Assembly (NCBI RefSeq): GCF_015453285.1
Contig: NZ_JADLZT010000006.1
Location: 1-64,000, forward strand
Direction of reading: 5' to 3'
Length of the DNA: 64,000 nucleotides
Source of the DNA: Lysobacter niastensis
GTDB lineage: Bacteria > Pseudomonadota > Gammaproteobacteria > Xanthomonadales > Xanthomonadaceae
How positions within the stretch are numbered: position 1 is the stretch's first letter; every line of letters begins with the position of its first letter. Shown here one piece after another: positions 1 to 8,899 of this stretch. Made by a program: the position numbers and the translations under genes. Under the pieces are notes generated by a model, which ran no database searches, had not been told where the DNA came from, and saw only the letters and a program-made list of their open reading frames with translations.

Positions 1-17
1 GCGGGTCCGGTACCCGC
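1..17. terminator. Short inverted repeat at window edge
   Basis: A 6-bp stem (GCGGGT / ACCCGC) with a 5-nt loop lies upstream of the first gene. It may be the end of a terminator for a gene outside the window. There is no T-tract. Confidence 0.3.
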
Positions 18-59
18 CGCGCTTCCATCACGAAAGATTCCCCACGGAGTGACGCACGA

Positions 60-980
60 ATGACTGATCAGGCCTTCTATCCCATCGGCACCCCCGGCCA
101 GCCCTGGGGCGACGCGGAAAAGGCCGGATGGCTGGCGCGCCAGGTCCGTCACCGCAGCTACGTGGACGAAGTGGTCAGCAAGATCGATGCGCTGCGTTCG
201 CGTTTCGACGTCGCCGAGTACGGCCGGTTGCATTACGGCGACGACAGCTACCCGCTGCTGGCGATCAGGAGCCGCGACTGGAACGACGCGCTGCCCGTCG
301 CGCTGGTGACCGGCGGCGTGCACGGCTACGAGACCAGCGGCGTGCATGGCGCGCTGCAGTTCGTCGACCTGCATGCGGCGGACTACGCCGGCAAGATCAA
401 CCTGCTGGTGGCGCCGTGCATCAGCCCGTGGGCGTACGAGCGCATCCACCGCTGGAACGCCAACGCGATCGACCCGAACCGCTCGTTCCGCGCCAACAGT
501 CCGGCCGAAGAGTCGGCGGCGCTGATGCTCCTGGTGGCGCCGGTGAGCGATGGCGTGCTGGTGCACATCGACCTGCACGAAACCACCGACACCGACGAAT
601 CCGAGTTCCGGCCGGCGCTGGCCGCGCGCGACGGCAAGCCGTACGAGCCGGGCGGGATTCCCGACGGCTTCTACGTTGTCGACGATGCCGAACACCCGCA
701 GCCCGGATTCCAGCAGGCGGTGATCGAAGCGGTAGCCAAGGTGACCCACATCGCCCCGGCCGACGGGAACGGCGAGATCATCGGCTCGCCCGTGGTCGCT
801 CCGGGCGTCATCGAGTACGCGCTGAAGCCGCTCGGTCTGTGCGCGGGCGTCACCGATGCCCGCTACAAGACCACTACCGAGGTCTATCCCGACAGCCCGC
901 GCGCGACGCCCGAACAGTGCAACGCCGCGCAGGCGGCGGCGGTGTGCGCGGCCATCGATTACGCGCTGGCTCACCGGTAA
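60..980 (+). CDS. M14-family zinc carboxypeptidase
   Basis: A 306-residue protein of the M14 metallocarboxypeptidase superfamily, which removes C-terminal residues or hydrolyses related amides using one zinc. The zinc pair HxxE is H88-G-Y-E91 in GGVHGYETSG. DPNRSF (138-143) is the substrate-carboxylate Asn-Arg motif. The third zinc histidine lies in HIDLHE (169-174), and E274 in TTTEVYPD is the likely catalytic glutamate. I see no signal peptide, so it is probably cytoplasmic. A GGAG lies upstream of the ATG, somewhat far away. The exact substrate is unknown; deacylases of the succinylglutamate desuccinylase type share this fold. Confidence 0.88.
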   Translation: MTDQAFYPIGTPGQPWGDAEKAGWLARQVRHRSYVDEVVSKIDALRSRFDVAEYGRLHYGDDSYPLLAIRSRDWNDALPVALVTGGVHGYETSGVHGALQFVDLHAADYAGKINLLVAPCISPWAYERIHRWNANAIDPNRSFRANSPAEESAALMLLVAPVSDGVLVHIDLHETTDTDESEFRPALAARDGKPYEPGGIPDGFYVVDDAEHPQPGFQQAVIEAVAKVTHIAPADGNGEIIGSPVVAPGVIEYALKPLGLCAGVTDARYKTTTEVYPDSPRATPEQCNAAQAAAVCAAIDYALAHR

Positions 981-1052
981 CCGCATACAAATCCAAAGCG
1001 GCGCGAACACCGCGCCAGACTCGTTTTCACCATCACTGCTGGGGAGCGTCGC

Positions 1053-2591
1053 ATGGGGACATGGGGTCTTGAAGGTCGGGTCGCGCGGAAGCGCGCATGG
1101 AAGCTTGCAGCGCTGTCGCTGCTGATCGCAGGGGCCACGCAGGCCGCCACGCCGGATCGCGATGCGATCAAGGCGCAGGTCGCGCAACGCCACGATGCTT
1201 CGGTGAAGGCGCTGCAGGAGTGGATCGCGCTGCCGTCGATCGCGGCCGAGAGCCGCAATTCGCAGCAGGGTGCCGAGTACATGGCGAAGCTGGCTCGCGA
1301 GGCCGGCTTCCAGCATGTCGAGATCGTCGACACCGGCGGCAAGCCTGGCGTGTACGCCACGCTCGATGCCGGCGCGCCGACCACGGTCGGCCTGTACTTC
1401 ATGTACGACGTCAAACAGTTCGATCCGGCGGAATGGTCGTCGCCGCCGCTGGAAGGCCGCATCGTCGACAAGCCCGGCGTGGGCAAGGTGATGGTCGGTC
1501 GCGGCGCGACCAACCAGAAAGGGCCGGAGATGGCCTTCCTGACGGCGCTGCATGCGATCCGCGACGCGAAGCAGGCGATGCCGGTCAACCTGGTGCTGGT
1601 GGCCGAGGGCGAGGAGGAGATCGGATCGCCCAACATCGGCAAGCTGGTTCTGCGTCCCGATATCCAGGCGGCGCTGAAGAAGAGCATCGGCGTGTTCATG
1701 CCGATGGGCCTGCAGGATGGCGATGGCACGGTGACCGTCAACCTGGGCGCGAAGGGCGTGATCGAGCTGGAGCTGGTTGCCGACGGCAACGCCTGGGGGC
1801 GCGGCCCGTCGAAGGACGTGCACTCCTCGCTGAAGGCGATGGTCGACAGTCCCGCGTGGCGTCTCGTCAAGGCGCTGGACACGCTGGTGTCCGACGACGG
1901 CAATACCGTCGCGATCGACGGCTACCCGAAGGCGGCACCGCTGACGGCAGACGAGCGCGCGATGATCGCCAAGTCGACCGCCGCGCGCGATGAAGCCCTC
2001 GCCAAGCGGAACCTCGGCGTGCCGCACTGGATCGACGACCTGTCGTGGCAGCAGGCCAACGAGCGGCTGGTGTCGCAGCCGACGATCAACATCGAGGGCC
2101 TGGTCGGCGGCTACACCGGCGTCGGTGGCAAGACCGTGCTGCCGCACCGCGCGGTGGCGAAGATCGACATGCGGCTGGTGCCGCCGATGACGCGCGATGG
2201 CGCGGTCGCCGCGCTGAAGGCGCACCTGGCCAAGCGCGGCTACGGCGACATCGCCGTCAATGTCAGCGGTGGCTACGACCCGACCAGCACCGACGCGGAC
2301 TCGCGCCTGATCCAGTCGCAACTGGCGGTGCTGCGTCGCGACGGATTCGACCCGCTGCTGTGGCCGCGCATCGCGGGCTCGTACCCCGGCTTCGTCTTCA
2401 CCCAGCCGCCGTTGTCGCTGCCGGCCGCGCACTTCGGCCTCGGCCGCGGCGGCGGCGCGCACGCTCCGGATGAGTTCTTCGTCATCGAATCCGCGCACCC
2501 GAAGGTGCAGGGTTTCGACGGCGCGGTCATGTCGTACGTCGACTACCTCTTCGAACTGGGCCGTCCGACAGGCGTGGCGACGGGCCGCTGA
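1053..2591 (+). CDS. Secreted M20-like peptidase with altered metal ligands
   Basis: A 512-residue member of the M20/M25/M40 metallopeptidase superfamily (di-zinc aminoacylases and dipeptidases). The N-terminus is a basic stretch followed by a hydrophobic segment ending near TQA (residue 31), which predicts export. GGGGAG precedes the ATG. The pair EGEEEIGSP (185-192) and the C-terminal HAPDEFF motif are conserved. The usual first zinc histidine of HxD is methionine (M117-Y-D119), and the bridging Asp of GRGxxDDKG is Asn (N154). These changes suggest altered metal binding or a distinct subfamily rather than decay, because the frame is full length. Confidence 0.85.
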   Translation: MGTWGLEGRVARKRAWKLAALSLLIAGATQAATPDRDAIKAQVAQRHDASVKALQEWIALPSIAAESRNSQQGAEYMAKLAREAGFQHVEIVDTGGKPGVYATLDAGAPTTVGLYFMYDVKQFDPAEWSSPPLEGRIVDKPGVGKVMVGRGATNQKGPEMAFLTALHAIRDAKQAMPVNLVLVAEGEEEIGSPNIGKLVLRPDIQAALKKSIGVFMPMGLQDGDGTVTVNLGAKGVIELELVADGNAWGRGPSKDVHSSLKAMVDSPAWRLVKALDTLVSDDGNTVAIDGYPKAAPLTADERAMIAKSTAARDEALAKRNLGVPHWIDDLSWQQANERLVSQPTINIEGLVGGYTGVGGKTVLPHRAVAKIDMRLVPPMTRDGAVAALKAHLAKRGYGDIAVNVSGGYDPTSTDADSRLIQSQLAVLRRDGFDPLLWPRIAGSYPGFVFTQPPLSLPAAHFGLGRGGGAHAPDEFFVIESAHPKVQGFDGAVMSYVDYLFELGRPTGVATGR

Positions 2592-2620
2592 AGCGAGGGC
2601 CCGCTGAAGCGAGGGGCCGC
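2582..2620 (+). repeat. Short imperfect tandem repeat at a stop codon
   Basis: Two and a half copies of a 15-17 bp unit (GGGCC[C]GCTGAAGCGA) span the stop codon of the M20-like gene. It looks like replication slippage. No function is implied. Confidence 0.5.
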
Positions 2621-2716
2621 GTCCTGCTGGCGTGCCGGTGCCCGGCTTGACCTGGATCAGGGCAGGGAAGCCCACCGGCGCGCACGCTGTCGCCACCTCA
2701 ACGACAGCAGGCGACC

Positions 2717-2956
2717 ATGGACTACCACCTCATCCTCGCGGGTCCGGCACCGGACCTGGCTTCCTTCGATGCCGCACTGCGTGACGCGGACCCGTCGGCG
2801 CTGATGGACCTGGACCGGACCGGACGGATCGTGAGGCTCTCGACGGCGCTCGACGAAAGCGAGATCGGCGCGCTGCTGGCCAACGGCCTTTCCGCGCTGC
2901 CGGCCGTGCGGATCGAGCGTCAGCCTTCGAACTGCTGCGGCGGTTGCGGCGGCTAG
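2717..2956 (+). CDS. Small conserved-type protein with Cys/Gly tail
   Basis: A 79-residue acidic protein that I cannot assign to a named family. The first 70 residues look like a small alpha/beta domain rich in Ala, Leu and Asp. The last eight residues are NCCGGCGG, a cysteine-glycine tail that could bind metal or be modified. It has no signal peptide or membrane segment. The ribosome-binding site is weak (CAGGCGACC before ATG). It stands alone between a peptidase and a chitinase gene transcribed the same way. Confidence 0.6.
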   Translation: MDYHLILAGPAPDLASFDAALRDADPSALMDLDRTGRIVRLSTALDESEIGALLANGLSALPAVRIERQPSNCCGGCGG

Positions 2957-3036
2957 GCCATGTAGCGGGGGACCTCCGCGGGTGAGGGCGCGACAGGATA
3001 GGATCGTCGCGCCCGGCCCATTCTGCGGAGGTAGCG

Positions 3037-4212
3037 ATGCTTCGACATTTCCTGGCAACCATGGCGCTCGTCTTCGCCAGTCTTGCCGCAAGCATCGCTC
3101 ACGCCGATGGCGCTCCCGCGGACACGGTCATCGGGGCCTATTACCCCGGTGGCTCGGCCGGCCGCTACCCGATTGCGAGAATCCCGGCCGATCGGATCAC
3201 GCACCTGTTCTATGCCTTCGCGCGCATCGAGGATGGCCGTTGCGTCGTCGCTGCGGACGCAGGCGAGCATTTCGCTGAGTTGGCGAAGCTCAAGCGCGCG
3301 CATCCTCGCCTGCGCACGCTGATCTCGATCGGCGGCTGGGAAGCGGGCGGGTTCTCCGATGCTGCGCTCTCGGAGGAATCCCGCAAGCGCTTCGTGGCGT
3401 CCTGCATCGCGATGTTCTTCGACCAGCATCGCGGCAGTTTCGACGGTGTCGACATCGACTGGGAGTTTCCGGTCTACGGCGGGCCGAAGCACATCGTCGC
3501 GCGGCCGCAGGACAGGGAGAACATGACGCGGCTGGCGCAGGAGTTCCGCCGCCAGCTCGATGCGCTGGACAAGCAGCGCAGGCAGGCGCTGCTGCTCACC
3601 GCTGCGTTGCCGGCGGGCCGCATGCAGTCCGACGGCCCGTACGACCCCGCGCGCAGCTTCGACCTGGCGGCGCTGGGCAACACGCTCGATTTCATCAACC
3701 TGATGAGCTACGACATGGGCACCGCATTCTCGGCGGTGGCCACGTTCAACGCGCCGTTGCGCGAGGTCCCGGCCGATCCGCTGGACCCGGAACTGCGCCG
3801 CTGGAACAACGTCGAGGGCGCCGTCGACTACTACCTCCAGCACGGCGTGCTCGCCAGCAAGCTGGTGCTGGGCGTGCCGTTCTACGGACGCGGCTTCCGG
3901 GTGTCCACCGATGCCAACGACGGCCTGTACCAGCCCTACAGCGGCACCTACGACGCGGGCAACTGGAGCGACATCAAGGGCAAGCTGCTGGGCAATCCGC
4001 AATGGCAACAGCACTGGCACCCGATCGCGCAGACGCCGTGGCTGTTCAACGCAGCCGAGCGCATCTTCGTCAGCTATGAAGATCCGAAGTCGATCGGGCT
4101 GCGAGCGCAGCTCGCGAAGGACCGCAGCCTGCGCGGCGTCTTCATGTGGGAACTGACCGGCGACGACGAGCAGCACAGCCTGCTGCAGGCGATGACGAAG
4201 CCGTTCGACTGA
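3037..4212 (+). CDS. Secreted glycoside hydrolase family 18 (chitinase-like)
   Basis: A 391-residue GH18 enzyme. It has a clear Sec signal peptide, hydrophobic core 4-20 with cleavage near AHA-D (21-24). The family motif SIGG is at 97-100, and the catalytic DxxDxDxE motif is intact as DGVDIDWE (136-143), where E143 is the acid/base. The C-terminal GVFMWELTGDD is the usual barrel-closing tryptophan segment. It is expected to cut beta-1,4-GlcNAc polymers (chitin or related) outside the cell or in the periplasm. GCGGAGG precedes the ATG. No chitin-binding module is present. Confidence 0.93.
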   Translation: MLRHFLATMALVFASLAASIAHADGAPADTVIGAYYPGGSAGRYPIARIPADRITHLFYAFARIEDGRCVVAADAGEHFAELAKLKRAHPRLRTLISIGGWEAGGFSDAALSEESRKRFVASCIAMFFDQHRGSFDGVDIDWEFPVYGGPKHIVARPQDRENMTRLAQEFRRQLDALDKQRRQALLLTAALPAGRMQSDGPYDPARSFDLAALGNTLDFINLMSYDMGTAFSAVATFNAPLREVPADPLDPELRRWNNVEGAVDYYLQHGVLASKLVLGVPFYGRGFRVSTDANDGLYQPYSGTYDAGNWSDIKGKLLGNPQWQQHWHPIAQTPWLFNAAERIFVSYEDPKSIGLRAQLAKDRSLRGVFMWELTGDDEQHSLLQAMTKPFD

Positions 4213-4215
4213 GCG

Positions 4216-4839
4216 CTATTTCGCCGGTGCGCGCGGCAGTTGCTCCAGCGTGCGCGTCGCGATCGCGTCGAGGTTGACCTTCTTCGCGTCCTTCGCGCGC
4301 ACCGACCCGCGATACAGCGCACGCCACAGCACGCGAATGTCGGAGGGCTGGATCACCTCGACCATCAGGCCGCCCTCGACCTCGTCGACGGTGTGGACCT
4401 TGATCGTCGGCACGCCGTTCTCGCCCTGGGTCACGATCTGCGAGCAGCCGGCGCCGAGACTGCATTCCACCGCGGTTTCCGGCGCGCTCGCCAGCGTGGT
4501 GGATTCGCGCACGGTGGCCTGCTGCACGTCGCGCACGCCGACGCGGTAGGCGACGGCGATGTCGGCTTGGCGCAGGTCGTCGATGCGGCGGTAGCCCTTG
4601 GCCTGCAGCGCCTTGTCGAGCGAGGCCTGCAGACGCGCACGCAGTTGCGGGTCCTGCACGCGCGGGTCGGACTCGGCAGAAAGTCGGGCCGGCATCGGCA
4701 CCCAGGCGTAGGTGGGGCCGGGCAGGGAGGCCGCGGACTGGGAAACTTCCACGTGGGCACTCGGTTCCTGCGCGGCGGTGGCGGGCATGGCGGCGGACAA
4801 CGCGGTGCAGCAGGCGAGCACCAGGGCCAGCGTTCTCAT
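4216..4839 (-). CDS. DUF4136-type exported protein
   Basis: A 207-residue exported protein. The start at 4839 is chosen because a signal peptide follows directly (hydrophobic residues 3-20, AMPATAAQ cleavage region); the open frame extends upstream without good start signals. The mature part has the DUF4136 pattern: a PTYAWVP-like strand, a helix ending in KALQAKGYRRID, a strand ADIAVAYRVG, and a C-terminal WRALYRGSV. Such proteins are periplasmic or lipoprotein-like with unknown function. It is divergent from the M13 peptidase gene and convergent with the chitinase, stop codons 3 nt apart. Confidence 0.75.
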   Translation of the reverse strand: MRTLALVLACCTALSAAMPATAAQEPSAHVEVSQSAASLPGPTYAWVPMPARLSAESDPRVQDPQLRARLQASLDKALQAKGYRRIDDLRQADIAVAYRVGVRDVQQATVRESTTLASAPETAVECSLGAGCSQIVTQGENGVPTIKVHTVDEVEGGLMVEVIQPSDIRVLWRALYRGSVRAKDAKKVNLDAIATRTLEQLPRAPAK

Positions 4840-4973
4840 GGGGGCCGTTCTCCCGTAGCGGTCGGTCCACTCTGGGTGCCGCCGCATCACGGCCGCGTGA
4901 CGTGTGGCACGGCTCATTGCCCCGCGGCCCGGGCTAGAGTGGCCGCCAATCTGCCAGCGAAGGAGTCGTTGCC

Positions 4974-6998
4974 GTGAACCGGTCAAGCCTTTCGATTGCC
5001 GTCGTGCTCGCCACCGCCACGCTGTCAGCCTCGGCCGGCGCGTTGCACGGCATCGACCCGAACGACATGAACCGCAGCGCTGCGGCATGCACCGATTTCT
5101 TCGACTACGCCAACGGCGCCTGGCGGCAGCAGAACCCGATCCCCGATTACATGGATCGCTGGAGCCGGCGCTGGCAGTCCGGCGAGGTCAACAAGGAGCA
5201 CGTGCGCGATATCCTGGCCGACGTATCGGCGAAGACCGACTGGCCCAAGGGCAGCGCCGAGCAGCTCGCCGGCGATTACTACGCGGCCTGCATGGACGAA
5301 AGCCGTGTCGACCAGCTCGGCATGAAGCCGATCCAGCCGTGGCTGGACGAGGTCCGTGCGATCAAGTCCCGCGCCGACCTGCAGAAGACCATGCGCCACC
5401 TGCATACGGTCGGCATCGCGGTGCCGTTCGTGCTGTATTCCAACCAGGACCTGCACGAGCCGACGCAGGTGATCGCCCATGTCGATGCCGGCGGCCTCGG
5501 CATGCCCGACCGCGACTACTACCTCAAGCCCGAGGCGCGTTTCGTCGAGGCGCGCGCGAAGTACCACGAGCACGTGGCGAAGGTGCTCACGCTGGCCGGT
5601 GCCAAGCCGGATGCGGCGAAGGCGGCAGCCGACACCGTGTTCGAGTTCGAGAAGCGCCTGGCGCAGGCATCGCTCGACAACGTGGCGTTGCGCGACCCGG
5701 TGCAGCAGGACCACAAGATGGACTTCGCCGGCCTGCAGAAGCTGGCGCCGTCGTTCGACTGGGCCGCGTACTTCGACGATGCCAACATCCCGCGCATCGG
5801 CCTCAACGTCACCCAGCCGAAGTTCCTGCAGCAGGTCGACAAGGAACTGAAGAGCACGCCGGTCGAGCAGTGGCGCACGTACCTGGAATGGACCGTGCTG
5901 CGCGCCGCTTCCGATTCGCTGCCCGAACCATTCGTGCAGGAGAAGTTCGCCTTCTACGGCAAGTACCTGAGCGGCGCGACCGAGATCAAGCCGCGTTGGA
6001 AGCGCTGCGCCGAGGACACCGACAGCCAGCTCGGCGATGCGCTGGGCCGCGCCTACGTGGAGAAGTACTTCCCGCCTGAGGCGAAGGCGCGGATGCAGGA
6101 CATGGTGAAGAACATCCTGCTGGCGATGCACGACGACATCGAAGGCCTGGACTGGATGAGCCCGCAGACCAAGGCCAAGGCATTGGAGAAGCTGGCCACG
6201 TTCAACCCCAAGATCGGCTACCCCGACAAGTGGAAGGACTACCAGGGCGTCAGCATCGTACGCGGCGCTTATCTCGACGATGCGATCGCCACGTCGCGCT
6301 GGAACGTCGCCGACGATCGTTCGCGCATCGGCAAGCCGGTGGATCGCGACCGTTGGGGCATGACGCCCCCGACCTCGAACGCCTACTACAACCCGTTGTT
6401 GAACGAGATCGTGTTCCCGGCCGGCATCCTGCAGCCGCCCGCGTTCGACGTCACCGCCACCGATGCGGTCAACTACGGCGCGATCGGCGTGGTGATCGGC
6501 CACGAGATCAGCCACGGCTTCGACGACCAGGGCGCGCAGTTCGACGCGCAGGGCCGCCTGGCCAACTGGTGGACGCCGGAGGACAACGCCAAGTTCCAGG
6601 CCAAGGGGCAGTGCGTAGTGAAGCAGTTCGAGGGTTACTTCATCGAACCGGGCATCCACCACAACGGCAAGCTGGTGCTGGGCGAGTCGATCGGCGACCT
6701 GGCCGGCGCCAAGCTTGCGTACAAGGGCTATCTGAAATCGCGCGAAGGCAAGGGGCCGGAGCCGACCATCGACGGCTTCACGCCGGAGCAGCAGTTCTTC
6801 ATCGCCTGGGGCCAGTGGCGTGGCGACGAGACGCGTCCGGAAACGCAGCGCACGATGATCCAGGGCGATCCACACCCGATCGCGAAGTACCGCGTCAACG
6901 GACCGCTGTCGAACCTGCCCGAGTTCCGCGCGGCATTCAGCTGCAAGGCCGGCGACCCGATGGTGCGTCCGGAGGCGGATCGCTGCGAGGTCTGGTGA
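4974..6998 (+). CDS. M13-family (neprilysin/PepO-like) zinc endopeptidase
   Basis: A 674-residue M13 peptidase, the normal family length. It uses a GTG start, supported by AGGAG 8 nt upstream and a signal peptide right after it (residues 5-22, ending SASAGA). The zinc motif HEISH is at 510-514. The third ligand is E571 in GESIGDLAG, with D575 as the supporting Asp. The NAYYNP segment and the C-terminal CxxW ending are typical. It should degrade oligopeptides in the periplasm or outside. A strong hairpin follows the stop. Confidence 0.95.
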   Translation: MNRSSLSIAVVLATATLSASAGALHGIDPNDMNRSAAACTDFFDYANGAWRQQNPIPDYMDRWSRRWQSGEVNKEHVRDILADVSAKTDWPKGSAEQLAGDYYAACMDESRVDQLGMKPIQPWLDEVRAIKSRADLQKTMRHLHTVGIAVPFVLYSNQDLHEPTQVIAHVDAGGLGMPDRDYYLKPEARFVEARAKYHEHVAKVLTLAGAKPDAAKAAADTVFEFEKRLAQASLDNVALRDPVQQDHKMDFAGLQKLAPSFDWAAYFDDANIPRIGLNVTQPKFLQQVDKELKSTPVEQWRTYLEWTVLRAASDSLPEPFVQEKFAFYGKYLSGATEIKPRWKRCAEDTDSQLGDALGRAYVEKYFPPEAKARMQDMVKNILLAMHDDIEGLDWMSPQTKAKALEKLATFNPKIGYPDKWKDYQGVSIVRGAYLDDAIATSRWNVADDRSRIGKPVDRDRWGMTPPTSNAYYNPLLNEIVFPAGILQPPAFDVTATDAVNYGAIGVVIGHEISHGFDDQGAQFDAQGRLANWWTPEDNAKFQAKGQCVVKQFEGYFIEPGIHHNGKLVLGESIGDLAGAKLAYKGYLKSREGKGPEPTIDGFTPEQQFFIAWGQWRGDETRPETQRTMIQGDPHPIAKYRVNGPLSNLPEFRAAFSCKAGDPMVRPEADRCEVW

Positions 6999-7014
6999 TC
7001 GGACCCGCGCAGGC

Positions 7015-7047
7015 ATGAGGAACCCGGGCGCTCCCGGGGTTCCTCAT
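7015..7047 (+). terminator. Terminator-like hairpin after M13 peptidase gene
   Basis: An 11-bp perfect stem (ATGAGGAACCC / GGGTTCCTCAT) with an 11-nt loop that can itself pair, starting 16 nt after the stop. The U-tract is absent. Confidence 0.65.
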
Positions 7048-7066
7048 GGAAGTGATGGAGGCACGC

Positions 7067-7096
7067 AGTCCCGGGCAGCGAAGCGCGCCCGGGACT
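7067..7096 (-). terminator. Terminator-like hairpin after PspC gene
   Basis: A 10-bp perfect stem (AGTCCCGGGC / GCCCGGGACT) with a 10-nt loop. It lies 14 nt beyond the stop of the minus-strand PspC gene and backs onto the hairpin of the converging M13 gene. Confidence 0.65.
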
Positions 7097-7110
7097 GTCG
7101 TCGTGCGAAC

Positions 7111-7536
7111 TCACGTTGCCGATGAAGCGGGCTCGGCCTTCGCGATGAAAATCCACAGCAGCAGATAGGCGACCAGGCCGAAGCCTCCGGCAAAGACCAG
7201 TCCGGCGAAGGCGGTGCGCCACATCCATGCCGGAACCGGCGTGTACTCGCCCAGGCCGCCGCAGATGCCGGCGAACTCGCAGTCGGTGGCGGAACGGCGC
7301 AGCGCGGCGAGGTCCCAGTCCGGGCCGGCGTGCGCACCCGTGCTGCCCGCGGCCGGCATCAGCCACCACATCAGCAGATACGCGATCAGTCCGGCACCGC
7401 CGCTCAACGCGGTGAGCACGAAGATCACGCGCCACACCACCGACGGCACCGGCGTGTACGCGCCCAGTCCGCCGCAGATGCCATCGATCACGCGGTCGTT
7501 GGAGGATTTGCGCAGTTCCTGCAGCTTCCAGTCCAT
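7111..7536 (-). CDS. Tandem PspC-domain membrane protein
   Basis: A 141-residue protein with two PspC domains in tandem. Each has the sequence IDGICGGLGAYTPVP or FAGICGGLGEYTPVP followed by a W-R-x-x-F hydrophobic segment (about residues 15-60 and 85-135), so it probably has two to four membrane passes. PspC proteins sense or transmit envelope stress. No pspA, pspB or pspF is visible nearby, so it is an orphan copy. ATG at 7536 with GGAGG upstream is preferred over the GTG one codon earlier. Confidence 0.85.
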   Translation of the reverse strand: MDWKLQELRKSSNDRVIDGICGGLGAYTPVPSVVWRVIFVLTALSGGAGLIAYLLMWWLMPAAGSTGAHAGPDWDLAALRRSATDCEFAGICGGLGEYTPVPAWMWRTAFAGLVFAGGFGLVAYLLLWIFIAKAEPASSAT

Positions 7537-7715
7537 CACAGCCTCCGTCGCGGGCCGCCGCGAAGCGCAGCGGCGATGTCGGAATGTTCAACCCGGAGCG
7601 CATGGCCGGCAACTGCAGGAAGTCACCCGCACTGAACGGTGCTTGCGCGACGCTCAGCGCTGCCCGCGCATCCAGTAACTGAACCCCGCCGCACGTTGCA
7701 TGCCGGAGATGCCTC

Positions 7716-8810
7716 ATGGTCGATCGTCGCCAGTTCCTTTCCGCGGGTGCTGCCTGCCTTGCCGCCTCCGCCATCGGTGGCGTCTCCCGGGCAGCGGAAC
7801 GCCCGGGCCAGCCAGAAGCCGTGGAAGGTTTCGAGCTGTCCGTCCAGCCCGGTCGTGTGTTCAAGCGGAGCGCCGACCAGAACCGGCTTCGGCATGAGCA
7901 ATGGGTATTCACGCTGGTGTTGCTGTCGCGAGAGCCTCGCGAGGTGCAGATCGAGCGCCTGACCATCCGCAACGCGGCGGGTACCACAGTCAGAAGCGAG
8001 ACGACGTATCCGCAGGCAGTCGCAAACGCGATCAATCTGGTTCCCGCGGTTGCTGCGCAGCCCGCCCGCGATAGGTATCCGGTCGCGGCATTCCAGGTCG
8101 CCGACAGCATGGCCGGCGCGCTCGCCATCGATCGCGTGGCGTGCGAGCTCGCCTGGCGCCGGGACGGGAAGCAGGAGCACCTGGCCAGGGAGTTCCCGCT
8201 GGAGACCTACCGGCAGCGGACGGAGCTGATATTTCCCTTCGTGGGGCGCGGCCTGATCACACAGGGCGGGGCATGGAACGACGGCCATCGCAACCGCAGT
8301 GGCGCTTTCGCGATCGACGCCATCGGGCTCGGCGACGTCTACGCGATGATGGTCGCTGACGGCGATGCCCCCGCAGCGACCGCCGGCTGGGGCAGGGCGA
8401 TCATCGCGCCGGCGGCGGGAACGGTGGTCGTCGCGCGAGGTGACAGGCCCGACCAGCCCGTCGTTGGGGTGTCCGACCCGAAATACTTCGCACCGGAGTT
8501 CCCCCAGGGAGGGGATCCCGGCAATCACTGCGTCATCGACCACGGCAACGGCGAGTTCAGCCTCGTCGCGCACCTGCAGCAGGGATCGCTGCGCGTCCGC
8601 ATCGGCGACCACGTCGTGCAAGGCCAACCGCTGGGACGGCTCGGAAACTCCGGCGACTCCAGTGCGCCGCACGTGCATCACCAGTTGCAGTCCGGCCCGC
8701 AATGGACGAATGCCGACGCGCTGCCGCACGCCTATCGCAACGGGCCGCGGCAACACCATGACCGGGGCGCGATTTTCGACGCCATCGAGGGCGCTGCCCC
8801 CTCCGCCTGA
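7716..8810 (+). CDS. Tat-exported M23-family peptidase
   Basis: A 364-residue protein with a twin-arginine leader (DRRQFLS at residues 3-9, then a hydrophobic region ending SRAAE). The C-terminal M23/LytM domain carries the zinc motif HxxxD (H271...D275 in NHCVIDHG) and HxH (H319-V-H321 in APHVHHQL), with the typical GQPLGRLGNSGDS loop. These enzymes cut peptidoglycan cross-bridges or Gly-rich peptides. The 200-residue N-terminal part is a beta-rich domain with no family I recognise. GGAGATG precedes the start. Confidence 0.88.
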   Translation: MVDRRQFLSAGAACLAASAIGGVSRAAERPGQPEAVEGFELSVQPGRVFKRSADQNRLRHEQWVFTLVLLSREPREVQIERLTIRNAAGTTVRSETTYPQAVANAINLVPAVAAQPARDRYPVAAFQVADSMAGALAIDRVACELAWRRDGKQEHLAREFPLETYRQRTELIFPFVGRGLITQGGAWNDGHRNRSGAFAIDAIGLGDVYAMMVADGDAPAATAGWGRAIIAPAAGTVVVARGDRPDQPVVGVSDPKYFAPEFPQGGDPGNHCVIDHGNGEFSLVAHLQQGSLRVRIGDHVVQGQPLGRLGNSGDSSAPHVHHQLQSGPQWTNADALPHAYRNGPRQHHDRGAIFDAIEGAAPSA

Positions 8811-8899
8811 GCCGTTCCCAATCGAGGCACAGCGGTTGCTATCCTGCCGGCGGGGCGGCTGGGGCAGACCCGGCCGAAGCAGGAACGGACGGGGGATTC

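Noticed and set aside
5025..7016. A 663-codon open frame antisense to the M13 peptidase gene
   Set aside because: It mirrors the high-GC coding frame of the peptidase, has low-complexity Arg/Leu/Val/His composition and no family motif.
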